Below are positions 26,883-37,754 of a DNA stretch of 64,000 nucleotides, piece after piece; position 1 is the stretch's first letter, and the number at the start of each line of letters is the position of its first letter. Source of the DNA: Candidatus Bathyarchaeota archaeon. Lineage in GTDB: Archaea > Thermoproteota > Bathyarchaeia > Bathyarchaeales > Bathycorpusculaceae. A program made the translations under genes and the position numbers. The stretch spans positions 1-64,000 of the forward strand of contig JAOZHX010000016.1 in assembly GCA_026014665.1 (NCBI GenBank). Reading direction: 5' to 3'. A model generated the notes under the pieces. The model made no database searches. It saw only the letters and a program-made list of their open reading frames with translations, and was not told the DNA's origin.

Positions 26883-27658
26883 ATGTCGTTCGAATCGGCC
26901 AGAAAATGCGGGCTTGCAGCCAGCTTGATAAACGTGATTTTGCCGGTGATGTCAGTAATCGTAGGTTTTTCATTATTTTTTTCCTTGATATTGGCCGCAT
27001 TTGGAACAAGACCTGCCTCTCCTCTATCAGGTTCTGTATATTTGGGGTTGATTGGATTATTAATCATCGTTGGGGTCATAGGGTTTGTTGGTCTCATCCT
27101 TTTTTGGTGTCGATGCATCGTTTTTCCCATTACTATAATGAACCCTTAATCTTTAACAATGTACTTTACGCTTTCTTGCTAAACATAATCGGAAGCGTCA
27201 TTGCTATGGTCGTAATTTTCGCATACTTCATCGGAACAATCGGCACTCTATCCTTTTCAAATGGGTTCTCATTTGCGCAATATTTTACGCAAATGATCAT
27301 ACTTTACATCGTCATTTTCGGGATTATGTATATCTTTTCAATAGTTGGCGGTGTCCTCTACATGCGCGCTTTCAATAAACTGGCAGAAAAATCAGGCGTC
27401 GACAGCTTCCACACCGCAGGCTTGCTCTATCTCATCGGTACCATACTATCCTTCTTTGGTATTATAGTGTGGATAGCTTGGATATTTTCTGTCGTGGGTT
27501 TCAGGAGACTCAAACCGCTTCCCCAACAAGCAAGTGCGTACTATGCACCCTATCCCCCACAGTCCTATGTGGCACAAGGAAAACGTTGCGCTTACTGCGG
27601 GACCGAAAATAGCCCCGACGCTAGCTATTGCCGGATATGCGGCAGACCGTTGCAGTAA
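26883..27658 (+). pseudogene. DUF996-like membrane protein with C-terminal zinc ribbon, frameshifted
   Basis: The N-terminal half (26883 to about 27100) encodes two membrane helices starting MSFESARKCGLAASLINVI. The frame then shifts, and the continuation MHRFSHYYNEPLIFNNVLYA, further helices, a P/Y-rich linker and a CAYCG...CRICG zinc ribbon occupy another frame to the stop at 27658. Restoring one T in the T6 run at 27100-27105 joins the halves as LILFLVSMHRFSHYY. DUF996 proteins are archaeal, membrane-bound and of unknown function. An uninterrupted frame from 26795 exists but its first 100 residues are not protein-like. Confidence 0.75.
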
Positions 27659-27675
27659 ACGACTGAGGGTAATTT

Positions 27676-27686
27676 CACAAAAAATT
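27676..27686 (+). promoter_or_regulatory. TATA box for the tandem ferritin gene
   Basis: AATTTTATATC lies about 45-55 bases before the ATG at 27731, in a short gap after the DUF996 stop. Confidence 0.5.
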
Positions 27687-27730
27687 TTATATCTTAGGGA
27701 TTGTTCCTTTTGAATGTAGCGTGAAGTTTT

Positions 27731-28711
27731 ATGGCAGTAAAAGTAACCCCTGAATACATCGACCTGCTCAACCAAGCGGTTGAACGCGAATTTCAAGTCT
27801 CCATACAATATTTTCTGCAACATGCCAAGATGGAAAAATTAATCCGCAAGACCATACCGGAAAACATCCTCTTGGATAAAACCACATACGACGCGGTAGG
27901 AAAAATCCTCAAGGAAATCGCCATAGTAGAAATGAAGCATGCCGCCTCAATCATGGAGCGCATTTACTACCTCGGCGGAAACGCAACAACCAAATCGGGC
28001 AAAATCACCATCGGCGACAGCTTAAGCGAATTCGCAAAACTAGGAGTAAAAGCTGAAGAAGAAGCCCTTATACTGTACCGTAAAATTATCCAAGCAGCTG
28101 CAGAAAATGGCGATTGGGAGACGAGAGAAATTTTTGAGAAGATTTACGGTGAAGAAGAAGGTCACCTATTCAAATTCCAAGAATACACCAATTTCCAGGA
28201 TGAAAAAGAGGAACCGAGCAAAGTTCCATTGCCAGAGTGGCGAAAAATCTACACAGACGACTACTTTGCCCTCTTAAACAAAGCGGTTGCAGCAGAAATC
28301 ACAGGCATTCTCCAGTACACAAACCAACACGAAAAAGCCGCTCTACTCGAGTTGCGAATGAAAAAGACGCCGCTGGAAACCATCACTGGCAACAACAAAC
28401 CTGCGGTAGTGAGCAAGTTGCTCAAGGAAATTTTCATGGTGGAAATGGAGCACCTCGAAAAAATCAGCGAACGCATATACCTGCTTGATGGAGAAGCCGT
28501 TTTCACACCTGACCCGCTTCCAGTCGTGGGAGAAACAGCCGATGACTTCCTCAAACTTGACCACGCTTTAGAAAGCAGCGCCATATCTCTATACCGACAA
28601 ATTATCGAGGAAGCTCTCAAACGCCATGACACAACAACGAGGCGAATATTCGAAGACATCGTTATGCAGGAAGAAGACCACTTCTGGACCTTCGACGACT
28701 TCCTAAGATAA
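27731..28711 (+). CDS. Tandem ferritin-like protein, two di-iron domains
   Basis: A 326-aa protein made of two bacterioferritin/Dps-like four-helix domains of about 155 residues. In domain 1 the ligands are in EREFQVSIQYF, IVEMKHAASIMERI and YGEEEGHLFKF. In domain 2 the matching segments are AAEITGILQYT, MVEMEHLEKISERI and VMQEEDHFWTF. Both domains therefore keep complete E/ExxH/ExxH di-iron sites. Bacterioferritin normally has one domain per chain, so fusion would halve the number of chains per shell or give a different assembly. It likely stores iron or removes peroxide, but a specific role is not shown. Confidence 0.85.
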   Translation: MAVKVTPEYIDLLNQAVEREFQVSIQYFLQHAKMEKLIRKTIPENILLDKTTYDAVGKILKEIAIVEMKHAASIMERIYYLGGNATTKSGKITIGDSLSEFAKLGVKAEEEALILYRKIIQAAAENGDWETREIFEKIYGEEEGHLFKFQEYTNFQDEKEEPSKVPLPEWRKIYTDDYFALLNKAVAAEITGILQYTNQHEKAALLELRMKKTPLETITGNNKPAVVSKLLKEIFMVEMEHLEKISERIYLLDGEAVFTPDPLPVVGETADDFLKLDHALESSAISLYRQIIEEALKRHDTTTRRIFEDIVMQEEDHFWTFDDFLR

Positions 28712-28969
28712 ATTCTTCTTTTTCTTTTTGTATTATTTTAAGTATCTATGGGGTGATTGAAGTAACTTTTTGAAAGCGCCATGAAACCTGACCTTTTAAA
28801 TCAATACACGCAGGCAGGAGTGCACGCAGAACAACACAATTCAACCTCTCAAATGTTGTTGCCTTTTAAAATCCTAAAGTCAAATAACAAAAGAAATGAC
28901 GTGACTAGTGCGCTTACGAAACCTTAAATCCTTCAACTCAATCAAGTATATGTGGCAGAGGCGAAGAGG

Positions 28970-29110
28970 ATGAGTCAAAGCAAAGATGAACCTCGATGCA
29001 TTAACTGCGGGAACTTTATTGACGACTGTATTTGTGTGTGCCCCTACTGCGGCGAAACCGCAAAATGCACCTGCTGTATAGGTATCGATAAAGCAACTGG
29101 CGGCGGATAG
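28970..29110 (+). CDS. Cys-rich 46-aa protein upstream of korAB
   Basis: A 46-codon ORF, ATG 28970 to TAG 29110. Nine cysteines lie at CINC, CICVC, CPYC and CTCC positions, a density that fits a double zinc-ribbon or a small metal cluster carrier. It precedes the oxidoreductase alpha gene by about 35 bases in the same direction, so co-expression is likely. An electron-carrier or assembly role with korAB is an inference; it does not have the CX2CX2CX3CP motif of ferredoxin. Confidence 0.6.
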   Translation: MSQSKDEPRCINCGNFIDDCICVCPYCGETAKCTCCIGIDKATGGG

Positions 29111-29143
29111 CCACCAAAACCGATTTTGAAACGTGAAAGCAAT

Positions 29144-32027
<2,884 letters not shown>

Positions 32028-32124
32028 ACTTAGAAAGAATGGTGAGGAAGCTTCTCCTTTCTCCTCAAACACTAATTAGCGTTTCAGCTTATTAATTCCT
32101 ATTTCCGCTCTCGACATATATCTT

Positions 32125-32490
32125 CTATGGTTTTATGGTCTCATCGCGGTAGCATTCTGGGGTGAACCGCGGGGTGCAGATACAGTAAAAGACTAAGTCG
32201 GTTGAGCCTGTGTTCTCTATCTTCTGTGAGGTTTGGGGCGGAATAACCACTACATCGCCCACTGTTACATCGGTGGGTTCTATTTCGCCGATGCTAACTT
32301 TTCCCTGACCGCTGGTTATAAGGTAGATTTCTTGCGTCCCTTCGAGGTGATGAGGTATAGTGGTGACGCCGGGTTTGACGGTGGCGCGCGCAATCGATAT
32401 GTTGTTGTCTCCATAATTTTCAACTATATAGCAGCGTTCGGGCGTTAAATAGTCGTGCAAGGTGTTGTTTTTTATGATTTTTGGCTTCAC
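32125..32490 (-). CDS. Small cupin-domain protein
   Basis: A 121-aa single cupin. Motif 1, PHHLEGTQEIYLITSGQGKVSIG (residues about 46-68, in two parts H-H and E), and motif 2, VVIPPQTSQKIENTG (about 84-98), form the metal site, although motif 2 has Q where histidine is usual. Such proteins are sugar isomerases, dioxygenases or storage/regulatory proteins; the role here is unknown. It converges on korB and is divergent from the nrdR region. Confidence 0.8.
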   Translation of the reverse strand: MKPKIIKNNTLHDYLTPERCYIVENYGDNNISIARATVKPGVTTIPHHLEGTQEIYLITSGQGKVSIGEIEPTDVTVGDVVVIPPQTSQKIENTGSTDLVFYCICTPRFTPECYRDETIKP

Positions 32491-32712
32491 TCTCTCACCA
32501 AATCAATGCTTTTTAGTTAGGTAGAAGGGGCGTTGGATGTATATTAATCGTGTTTCTTGCGTAAGCCTTAATCCAAGTTGTATTTACGCGAAACGGGGTT
32601 TTTTTGTGGATTGAGTGCTAATTCGGGATTTTATGTTTGAAGGTTTTTGCTTATTTTTGATGGTCTTGCTTTTGGAGTTATGGGCTGTATTGTCTTTATG
32701 CTGTTAAAATGG

Positions 32713-32722
32713 CTTATATATG
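32713..32722 (+). promoter_or_regulatory. nrdR: TATA box of the nrdR-nrdD-nrdG operon
   Basis: CTTATATATG lies about 80 bases before the nrdR start. Transcription would begin near 32740, inside the inverted repeat described next, so a repressor bound there could block initiation. Confidence 0.55.
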
Positions 32723-32730
32723 CGCTGTAT

Positions 32731-32761
32731 GTAGTGTGTAAACGAAGCTTGTCGACACTAC
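32731..32761 (+). promoter_or_regulatory. nrdR: Candidate NrdR operator, inverted repeat GTAGTGT / ACACTAC
   Basis: GTAGTGT (32731-32737) and ACACTAC (32755-32761) are perfect inverted seven-base repeats separated by 17 bases, over the expected transcription start. Each arm resembles the ACACTA half of bacterial NrdR boxes, and TATATA-rich sequence flanks both arms. This suggests nrdR autoregulation. The arms are arranged tail-to-tail, unlike the standard paired boxes. Confidence 0.5.
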
Positions 32762-32792
32762 GTATATATCCACGGCATGAGCATGTTAACAT

Positions 32793-33239
32793 ATGAGATG
32801 TCCCTACTGCAACTCTGAAAACTCAAAAACGCTCGAAACGCGTGATTCCCCAGAGAATACTACGCGACGCCGTAGAGAATGCATCAGCTGCGGCAAACGC
32901 TTCACCACCTACGAATACGTAGAAACAGTTGAGCTCATGGTACGCAAGAAAGATGGGCAGCTGCAACGCTTTGACGTCAACAAGATAATTCGGGGCTTAC
33001 AGAAAGCCTGCGAAAAACGCCCTGTCACCATGAGCCAAATCAACCAGCTAGCAGAACAAGTGCGCCAAGACCTTATGCTCAAGGGCACCGAAGAAGTTGC
33101 ATCCAGAGACATCGGCGACTTGATCATGAAATACCTCAAAAACATCGACCGCATCGCTTACATTCGGTTTGCTTCGGTTTACAAACAGTTTGAAGAGCCT
33201 GAAGATTTCAGGCGAGTACTGTTGGAAGTGAAAAAATGA
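32793..33239 (+). CDS. nrdR: Ribonucleotide reductase regulator NrdR
   Basis: A 148-aa repressor. The N-terminal zinc ribbon MRCPYCNSENSKTLETRDSP includes CPYC, with CISCGKRFTTYEYVE about 25 residues later; an ATP-cone (VRKKDGQLQRFDVNKIIRGL, residues about 49-68) follows. The ATP-cone senses ATP/dATP ratio. NrdR in bacteria represses ribonucleotide reductase operons; its first position in the nrdD-nrdG operon here fits this role. It overlaps nrdD by 4 bases (ATGA). Confidence 0.94.
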   Translation: MRCPYCNSENSKTLETRDSPENTTRRRRECISCGKRFTTYEYVETVELMVRKKDGQLQRFDVNKIIRGLQKACEKRPVTMSQINQLAEQVRQDLMLKGTEEVASRDIGDLIMKYLKNIDRIAYIRFASVYKQFEEPEDFRRVLLEVKK

Positions 33240-35365
33240 AGTTTGTCCTAAAACGTGATAGTAAATTAGAACCGTTCGATCAAGAACGAATCACCACAGC
33301 GATTTGGAAAGCCGCTAAAGCAGTGGGCGGAAGAGACAAAGAACAAGCCAAAAAAATCAGCGACGAAGTCGTAGCTGAACTCCAAAAAATTTACGGCGAC
33401 GATGGTGTGCCCACTGTTGAGGAAATCCAAGACATAGTTGAAAAACGCTTAATTGAGAATGGTCATGCTCAAACCGCTAAAGCCTACATCCTCTACCGTA
33501 AACAGCACACTGACATGCGTGAACTCGCCGCGTTGCTGAGTTCCTCAGACATGGTTGACCAGTACCTTGAACTTGAAGATTGGCGTGTCAAAGAAAACAG
33601 CAACATGAGTTACTCCCTGCAGGGCTTAAACAACTATCTCTCCTCAACGGTCATCGCCAAGTACTGGATAGCCCGCATCTACCCGGAAAAGATTGCTAAC
33701 GCACATTTCTCAGGCGACCTGCACATCCACGACCTAGGCGTTTTAGGTCCGTACTGTGTCGGTTGGGACGTCAGCGACCTGTTGCTCTCAGGCTTCGGTG
33801 GAGTTCCGGGCAAAATCGAGAGCAAACCGGCTAAACATTTCCGCACTGCACTGGGGCAAGTGGTCAACTTCTTCTACACTCTGCAAGGTGAAGCGGCAGG
33901 TGCACAAGCGTTTAGTAACTTTGACACTTATCTGGCGCCATTCATAAAGTATGACGGCTTAACTCAAAAAGATGTTGAGCAGTCTTTGCAGGAATTTTTC
34001 TTCAACATGAACGTGCCTACCCGCGTCGGTTTTCAAACGCCTTTCACTAACTTGACGTTAGATTTGACTGTGCCTGATTTCATGAAGGACGAAGCTGTAC
34101 TATACAACGGTAAAGTCACCAGCGATACCTACGGCAGCATGACAAAGGAGATGGACATGTTCAACCTTGCCTTCGCTGAAGTCATGCGTCAAGGCGATTC
34201 CAAAGGTCGCGTGTTCACGTTTCCTATCCCTACCTACAACATAACTAAAGACTTCAACTGGGACTCGCCCGTTTCTCAGGCTATCTTTGAAGTCACCGCA
34301 AAATACGGTGTCCCATACTTCAGCAACTTCGTTAACAGCGACATGAAACCCGAAGACGTACGCAGTATGTGTTGCCGACTGCGGATTGATAACCGCGAGC
34401 TTCGAAAGCGCGGAGGCGGCTTCTTCGGCGCCAACCCCCTCACGGGCAGCATCGGGGTCGTAACGCTCAACATTCCCAGAATCGGTTACTTAGCCAAAGA
34501 CGAGGATGAGTTCTTTGAGCGGCTGGACGCTTTGATGGAGACTGCCAAGCAGAGCTTAGAGATAAAACGTAAAGTGCTTGAGGCATTCACAGACAACGGC
34601 TTGTACCCGTATTCTCGCCGTTATCTCCGCCATGTCAAAGAAGGCTATGGCAAGTATTGGAAGAACCACTTTTCCACCATAGGCATAGTCGGCGTCAACG
34701 AAGCTGCCCTTAACCTGCTGGGGCAAAACATAGCCACCAAAGATGGGCAAGCCTTCGCAGTCAAGATGCTTACGTTCATGCGTAAACGCTTAGCAGACTA
34801 CCAAGAGGAAACTGGCAGCATCTACAACCTTGAAGCCACACCGGCTGAAGGCACTAGCTACCGCTTAGCCCGCATCGACAAAAAACGCTACCGAGACATC
34901 ATATTCGCCAACCAAAAATACATAAACTCAGAGCATGCCGAGCCTTTCTATACCAACTCTTCCCAGTTGCCCGTGGATTTCTCAGGCGACCTCTTCGATG
35001 CGCTTGAGCATCAAGAAACCCTGCAGACGCTCTACACGGGCGGAACAGTCTTCCACATATTCTTAGGTGAACGACTGCATTCATGGAGATCAGCCGCTGA
35101 ACTCATCAAAAAAGTCAGCTGGAACAGCCGCCTTCCCTACTTCACGTTGACACCCACCTTCAGCGTCTGCCCAACCCATGGCTACACCAACGGCGAACAC
35201 AAAACCTGCCCTGTCTGCGGCGCAAACTGCGAAGTCTACAGCCGCGTGGTCGGTTACCTGCGTCCTGTTGACCAGTGGAACGATGGCAAACAAGCAGAGT
35301 TTAAGATTCGTCGAACCTTTGACCGCTCCACAGTTTTAGCGTCTGCCCCTTTGGCAGTTACATAA
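33236..35365 (+). CDS. nrdD: Anaerobic ribonucleoside-triphosphate reductase
   Basis: A 709-aa class III reductase. An N-terminal ATP-cone (KFVLKRDSKLEPFDQERITT) precedes the barrel with SMCCRLRIDNRELRKRGGG-type segments (about residue 375). A zinc site CPTHGYTNGEHKTCPVCG (about 647-664) and the glycyl-radical loop RVVGYLRPVDQWNDGK (about 673-688) follow. It makes deoxynucleotides without oxygen and is activated by NrdG, encoded 14 bases downstream. Confidence 0.95.
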   Translation: MKFVLKRDSKLEPFDQERITTAIWKAAKAVGGRDKEQAKKISDEVVAELQKIYGDDGVPTVEEIQDIVEKRLIENGHAQTAKAYILYRKQHTDMRELAALLSSSDMVDQYLELEDWRVKENSNMSYSLQGLNNYLSSTVIAKYWIARIYPEKIANAHFSGDLHIHDLGVLGPYCVGWDVSDLLLSGFGGVPGKIESKPAKHFRTALGQVVNFFYTLQGEAAGAQAFSNFDTYLAPFIKYDGLTQKDVEQSLQEFFFNMNVPTRVGFQTPFTNLTLDLTVPDFMKDEAVLYNGKVTSDTYGSMTKEMDMFNLAFAEVMRQGDSKGRVFTFPIPTYNITKDFNWDSPVSQAIFEVTAKYGVPYFSNFVNSDMKPEDVRSMCCRLRIDNRELRKRGGGFFGANPLTGSIGVVTLNIPRIGYLAKDEDEFFERLDALMETAKQSLEIKRKVLEAFTDNGLYPYSRRYLRHVKEGYGKYWKNHFSTIGIVGVNEAALNLLGQNIATKDGQAFAVKMLTFMRKRLADYQEETGSIYNLEATPAEGTSYRLARIDKKRYRDIIFANQKYINSEHAEPFYTNSSQLPVDFSGDLFDALEHQETLQTLYTGGTVFHIFLGERLHSWRSAAELIKKVSWNSRLPYFTLTPTFSVCPTHGYTNGEHKTCPVCGANCEVYSRVVGYLRPVDQWNDGKQAEFKIRRTFDRSTVLASAPLAVT

Positions 35366-35379
35366 GGTGAAAACGTAAA

Positions 35380-36057
35380 GTGAAGTTTAGCGGATTACAA
35401 AAGATAAGTCTCGTCGATTACCCCGACCGCGTAGCATCCGTGCTGTTTACACCTGGCTGTAACTTGCGTTGCCCCTTTTGCCACAATTGGCGCATAGTCA
35501 CCGACCCACAGCCACCGTTTCTCCAAGAAGGCGCAGCGTTGGAGATTTTGGAAAGCCGCAAGAAATACGTTGACGCTGTAGTGATAACGGGTGGAGAACC
35601 TTGCATGCATAAGGAGTTGCCCAAATTCCTCGCTAAACTCAAAGAACGGGGCTTCTCAGTTAAGCTGGACACGAACGGGTTTTTCCCCGACATACTAGAG
35701 CAATGCCTCGGCTATGTAGATTACGTGGCGATGGATGTGAAGACTTGTCGTGAAAAATACAGGTTGCTGGGCGCAGCGGATACCTCAGCCATGATGCACT
35801 CGATGGAGATGCTGAAAACGGGCAAGGTACCCTATGAATTCCGAACAACAGTTGTTCCCGAACTGGTTACACCGCAAGATGCTAACTCCATAGGCGAAAT
35901 GGTCAAAGGCGCCAAAATCCACGCCCTGCAACAGTTCGTTCCCGAAGACACTCTAGACAAGCGTTATCAGACACTCAAGCCTTATCCGCTGGAAAAAATC
36001 AATGAACTAGCGGAAATAATCCGCAGGTACACAGAAAATATAGTGCTGCGAATCTAA
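35380..36057 (+). CDS. nrdG: NrdD-activating radical SAM enzyme
   Basis: A 225-aa radical SAM protein. The cluster motif is CNLRCPFCHNW (about residues 27-37), CX3CX2C, with the glycine-rich ITGGEPCMHKEL (about 70) contacting SAM. It generates the glycyl radical on NrdD. Start GTG 35380; a short gap follows nrdD. Annotated in many genomes as a pyruvate-formate-lyase activase homologue; the operon position makes NrdG the best call. Confidence 0.9.
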   Translation: MKFSGLQKISLVDYPDRVASVLFTPGCNLRCPFCHNWRIVTDPQPPFLQEGAALEILESRKKYVDAVVITGGEPCMHKELPKFLAKLKERGFSVKLDTNGFFPDILEQCLGYVDYVAMDVKTCREKYRLLGAADTSAMMHSMEMLKTGKVPYEFRTTVVPELVTPQDANSIGEMVKGAKIHALQQFVPEDTLDKRYQTLKPYPLEKINELAEIIRRYTENIVLRI

Positions 36058-36201
36058 ACCTCGCTTTTTTGACTGCAAGTCAAAGTTTAACCGCTTTGCG
36101 AAGAATTTTATTTATAAGTTTTTCGCAAGCGTTCGAGCGCTGACTGGAAAAGCTTATATTCGATTACAGGCAAAATGGACACCAGAAAATTCGGTGATTC
36201 G

Positions 36202-36735
36202 ATGAACAAAAAGACAATATATATTATTGTTGCGGTTATAGTTATCATCATTATTGTCGCCGCAGCAGCCGCGTTCGTTTTCTTAGGAACAGGAGGAGGA
36301 CCTTCACCCACTCCTACACCAACCACTACTCCAGTGTCAGTTGTTGGCGCAACTTCCTTGCAGTTCACTGTTGACGAAACTACACAAACTTCCGGTGGAC
36401 CCGTGCAAGTAATCTATAACTATGCAACGAGGAACTTTAACCAATCAAACGAAGAACTACGAGTCGACATACCAGCCAGCAACTACAGTATAATAGTAAA
36501 GCTCGCGGACTCGACATCCTACCGAAGCACTGACAATGGCGCCACATGGACGGCAGGCGTCTTCAACGAAGACGTTGCTTTTGCAAGCCTGCTAAACGAT
36601 TACGTGACTCAACTCTACAACTGGAACGGTCATGACGCAACATACACTTACACCGTAGGCGATATAACAAACGTCATCTCAGCGATCCACGTGAATCCAA
36701 CCCTTCCAGATTCGATGTTCACAGCAACGAGTTAA
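36202..36735 (+). CDS. Membrane-anchored surface protein, unknown function
   Basis: About 177 residues from ATG 36202: a short basic start (MNKKT), a strongly hydrophobic anchor of about 23 residues, then a Pro/Thr stalk (PSPTPTPTTTPV), and a beta-rich outer domain (TSLQFTVDETTQ, STDNGATWTAGVF). Outside-facing topology is likely. I recognise no enzyme. A 22-base gap and its own terminator downstream make it monocistronic. Confidence 0.75.
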   Translation: MNKKTIYIIVAVIVIIIIVAAAAAFVFLGTGGGPSPTPTPTTTPVSVVGATSLQFTVDETTQTSGGPVQVIYNYATRNFNQSNEELRVDIPASNYSIIVKLADSTSYRSTDNGATWTAGVFNEDVAFASLLNDYVTQLYNWNGHDATYTYTVGDITNVISAIHVNPTLPDSMFTATS

Positions 36736-36746
36736 ATAACCGCAAA

Positions 36747-36777
36747 GTTGGTTGTATACCAACCTACTCCCTTTTTT
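36747..36777 (+). terminator. Hairpin-T-run terminator after the surface protein gene
   Basis: GTTGGT-TGTAT-ACCAAC forms a six-base-pair stem with a five-base loop, followed by a six-T run at 36772-36777. It lies 11 bases after the stop at 36735. Confidence 0.6.
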
Positions 36778-36832
36778 ATTTTCTAAACCCAGCAAAACAA
36801 GGTAGCATTAGTTTAGAGTTCATTAGAGAGAA

Positions 36833-37684
36833 TCAAATTGTCTGGGCATCCTTAACCTCATATATTATGTTTCCAGCTGTCTTAATGTTTATTTGGTCTA
36901 TTTCCTGGATCATGCGGTTAACCATCCTGCCTACAACAAGGACAAAAACATTCAACCCTCTCGACGCAGCAATGGCTGCTGAACGGCTGATTCCAAACTC
37001 GATGTTTGCTTTGAGCCCCAACTTGGTAAGAACCGCTCTACCAACTGCACCCATAACGCCGATGCGGTCAGGTTTGAATTCGTCATAGAGAGCTTTCACT
37101 TTAGCTATGTCGACTGCTCTAGAACCACCTCTGCGTATGCTGGGCAGCTTAACGATGAGAATCTTTCCCTGTTTTACCTTCAACGTGCCACGTAGTTCTT
37201 TCAAACCCAAATCTTCGCCTGGCAAAGCATCGGTGAGTGCGACGCCTCGGGCTCCCGTTTCAGGGTTATCAAGAGGTGCTGTGTACATGACTCCCTCTTT
37301 CATGATTAAACCGATTTCTTCTCCTGCCTTGACGGGGCGAGTGGCTATGGCTGGCCAAGCATGCTCAATTTTTATGTCGTCTTTGACTGAGGCAACGTAG
37401 TTTTCCAGTTTTCGCGCGTCCTCTTTTAGCTTAATTAGTCCTTTTGCGGTAAGATGGTAATCTGCCCGCTCAGCTCCTCCTTCTAAGAGGCCTTCTTCTC
37501 TGAGTGCTTTGAAATATTTAGATACAGCTTGAATAGTTATGCCTAATGCTTCGCTGATGTCTTTCTGCCTCGTGTGAGGCTGATTCCGCATGATGGCTAA
37601 GCAAATTTGGAATTTTGTAAGCTCACCTTTGTCGCGTAGGAGACTTGTGGGTGAAGCTTGTTTGTATGTATTCAATTCAACCAC
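36833..37684 (-). CDS. Winged-helix regulator divergent from the cobalt transporter (DUF7839-like)
   Basis: A 283-aa protein. The N-terminal winged helix covers about residues 22-75 (MRNQPHTRQKDISEALGITI, VSKYFKALREEGLLEG). A larger C-terminal domain, with ATRPVKAGEEIGLIMKEGVM, VKALYDEFKPDRIGVMGAVG and AIAASRGLNVFVLVVGRMV, resembles an archaeal ligand-binding domain of unknown fold that I associate with similar regulators. The gene begins with GTG and diverges from cbiM with 60-70 bases between starts, so it is likely the regulator of cobalt uptake; the ligand, cobalt or a corrinoid, is not shown. Confidence 0.75.
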   Translation of the reverse strand: MVELNTYKQASPTSLLRDKGELTKFQICLAIMRNQPHTRQKDISEALGITIQAVSKYFKALREEGLLEGGAERADYHLTAKGLIKLKEDARKLENYVASVKDDIKIEHAWPAIATRPVKAGEEIGLIMKEGVMYTAPLDNPETGARGVALTDALPGEDLGLKELRGTLKVKQGKILIVKLPSIRRGGSRAVDIAKVKALYDEFKPDRIGVMGAVGRAVLTKLGLKANIEFGISRSAAIAASRGLNVFVLVVGRMVNRMIQEIDQINIKTAGNIIYEVKDAQTI

Positions 37685-37687
37685 AGA

Positions 37688-37712
37688 TTAACTTAGGTTA
37701 AACAAAAGTTAA
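37688..37712. promoter_or_regulatory. Candidate operator between the regulator and cbiM
   Basis: TTAAC (37688-37692) and GTTAA (37697-37701) are inverted with a four-base spacer, and another GTTAA occurs at 37708-37712. The cluster lies between the divergent starts at 37684 and about 37746, next to the regulator's own start, and may be where the winged-helix protein binds. Confidence 0.45.
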
Positions 37713-37754
37713 TAAGGCTTTGGTTGGATAATCCAGCACTAAGAGATGAAAAAT

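Noticed and set aside
26795-27110. Long N-terminus of the DUF996 ORF in the same frame as its C-terminus
   Set aside because: Translation from 26795 to about 27110 is charged and lacks membrane character, whereas the other frame gives good helices.
37685-37745. Cobalamin riboswitch upstream of cbiM
   Set aside because: Only about 60 bases separate the divergent genes; no B12-box-like sequence or space for the aptamer exists.
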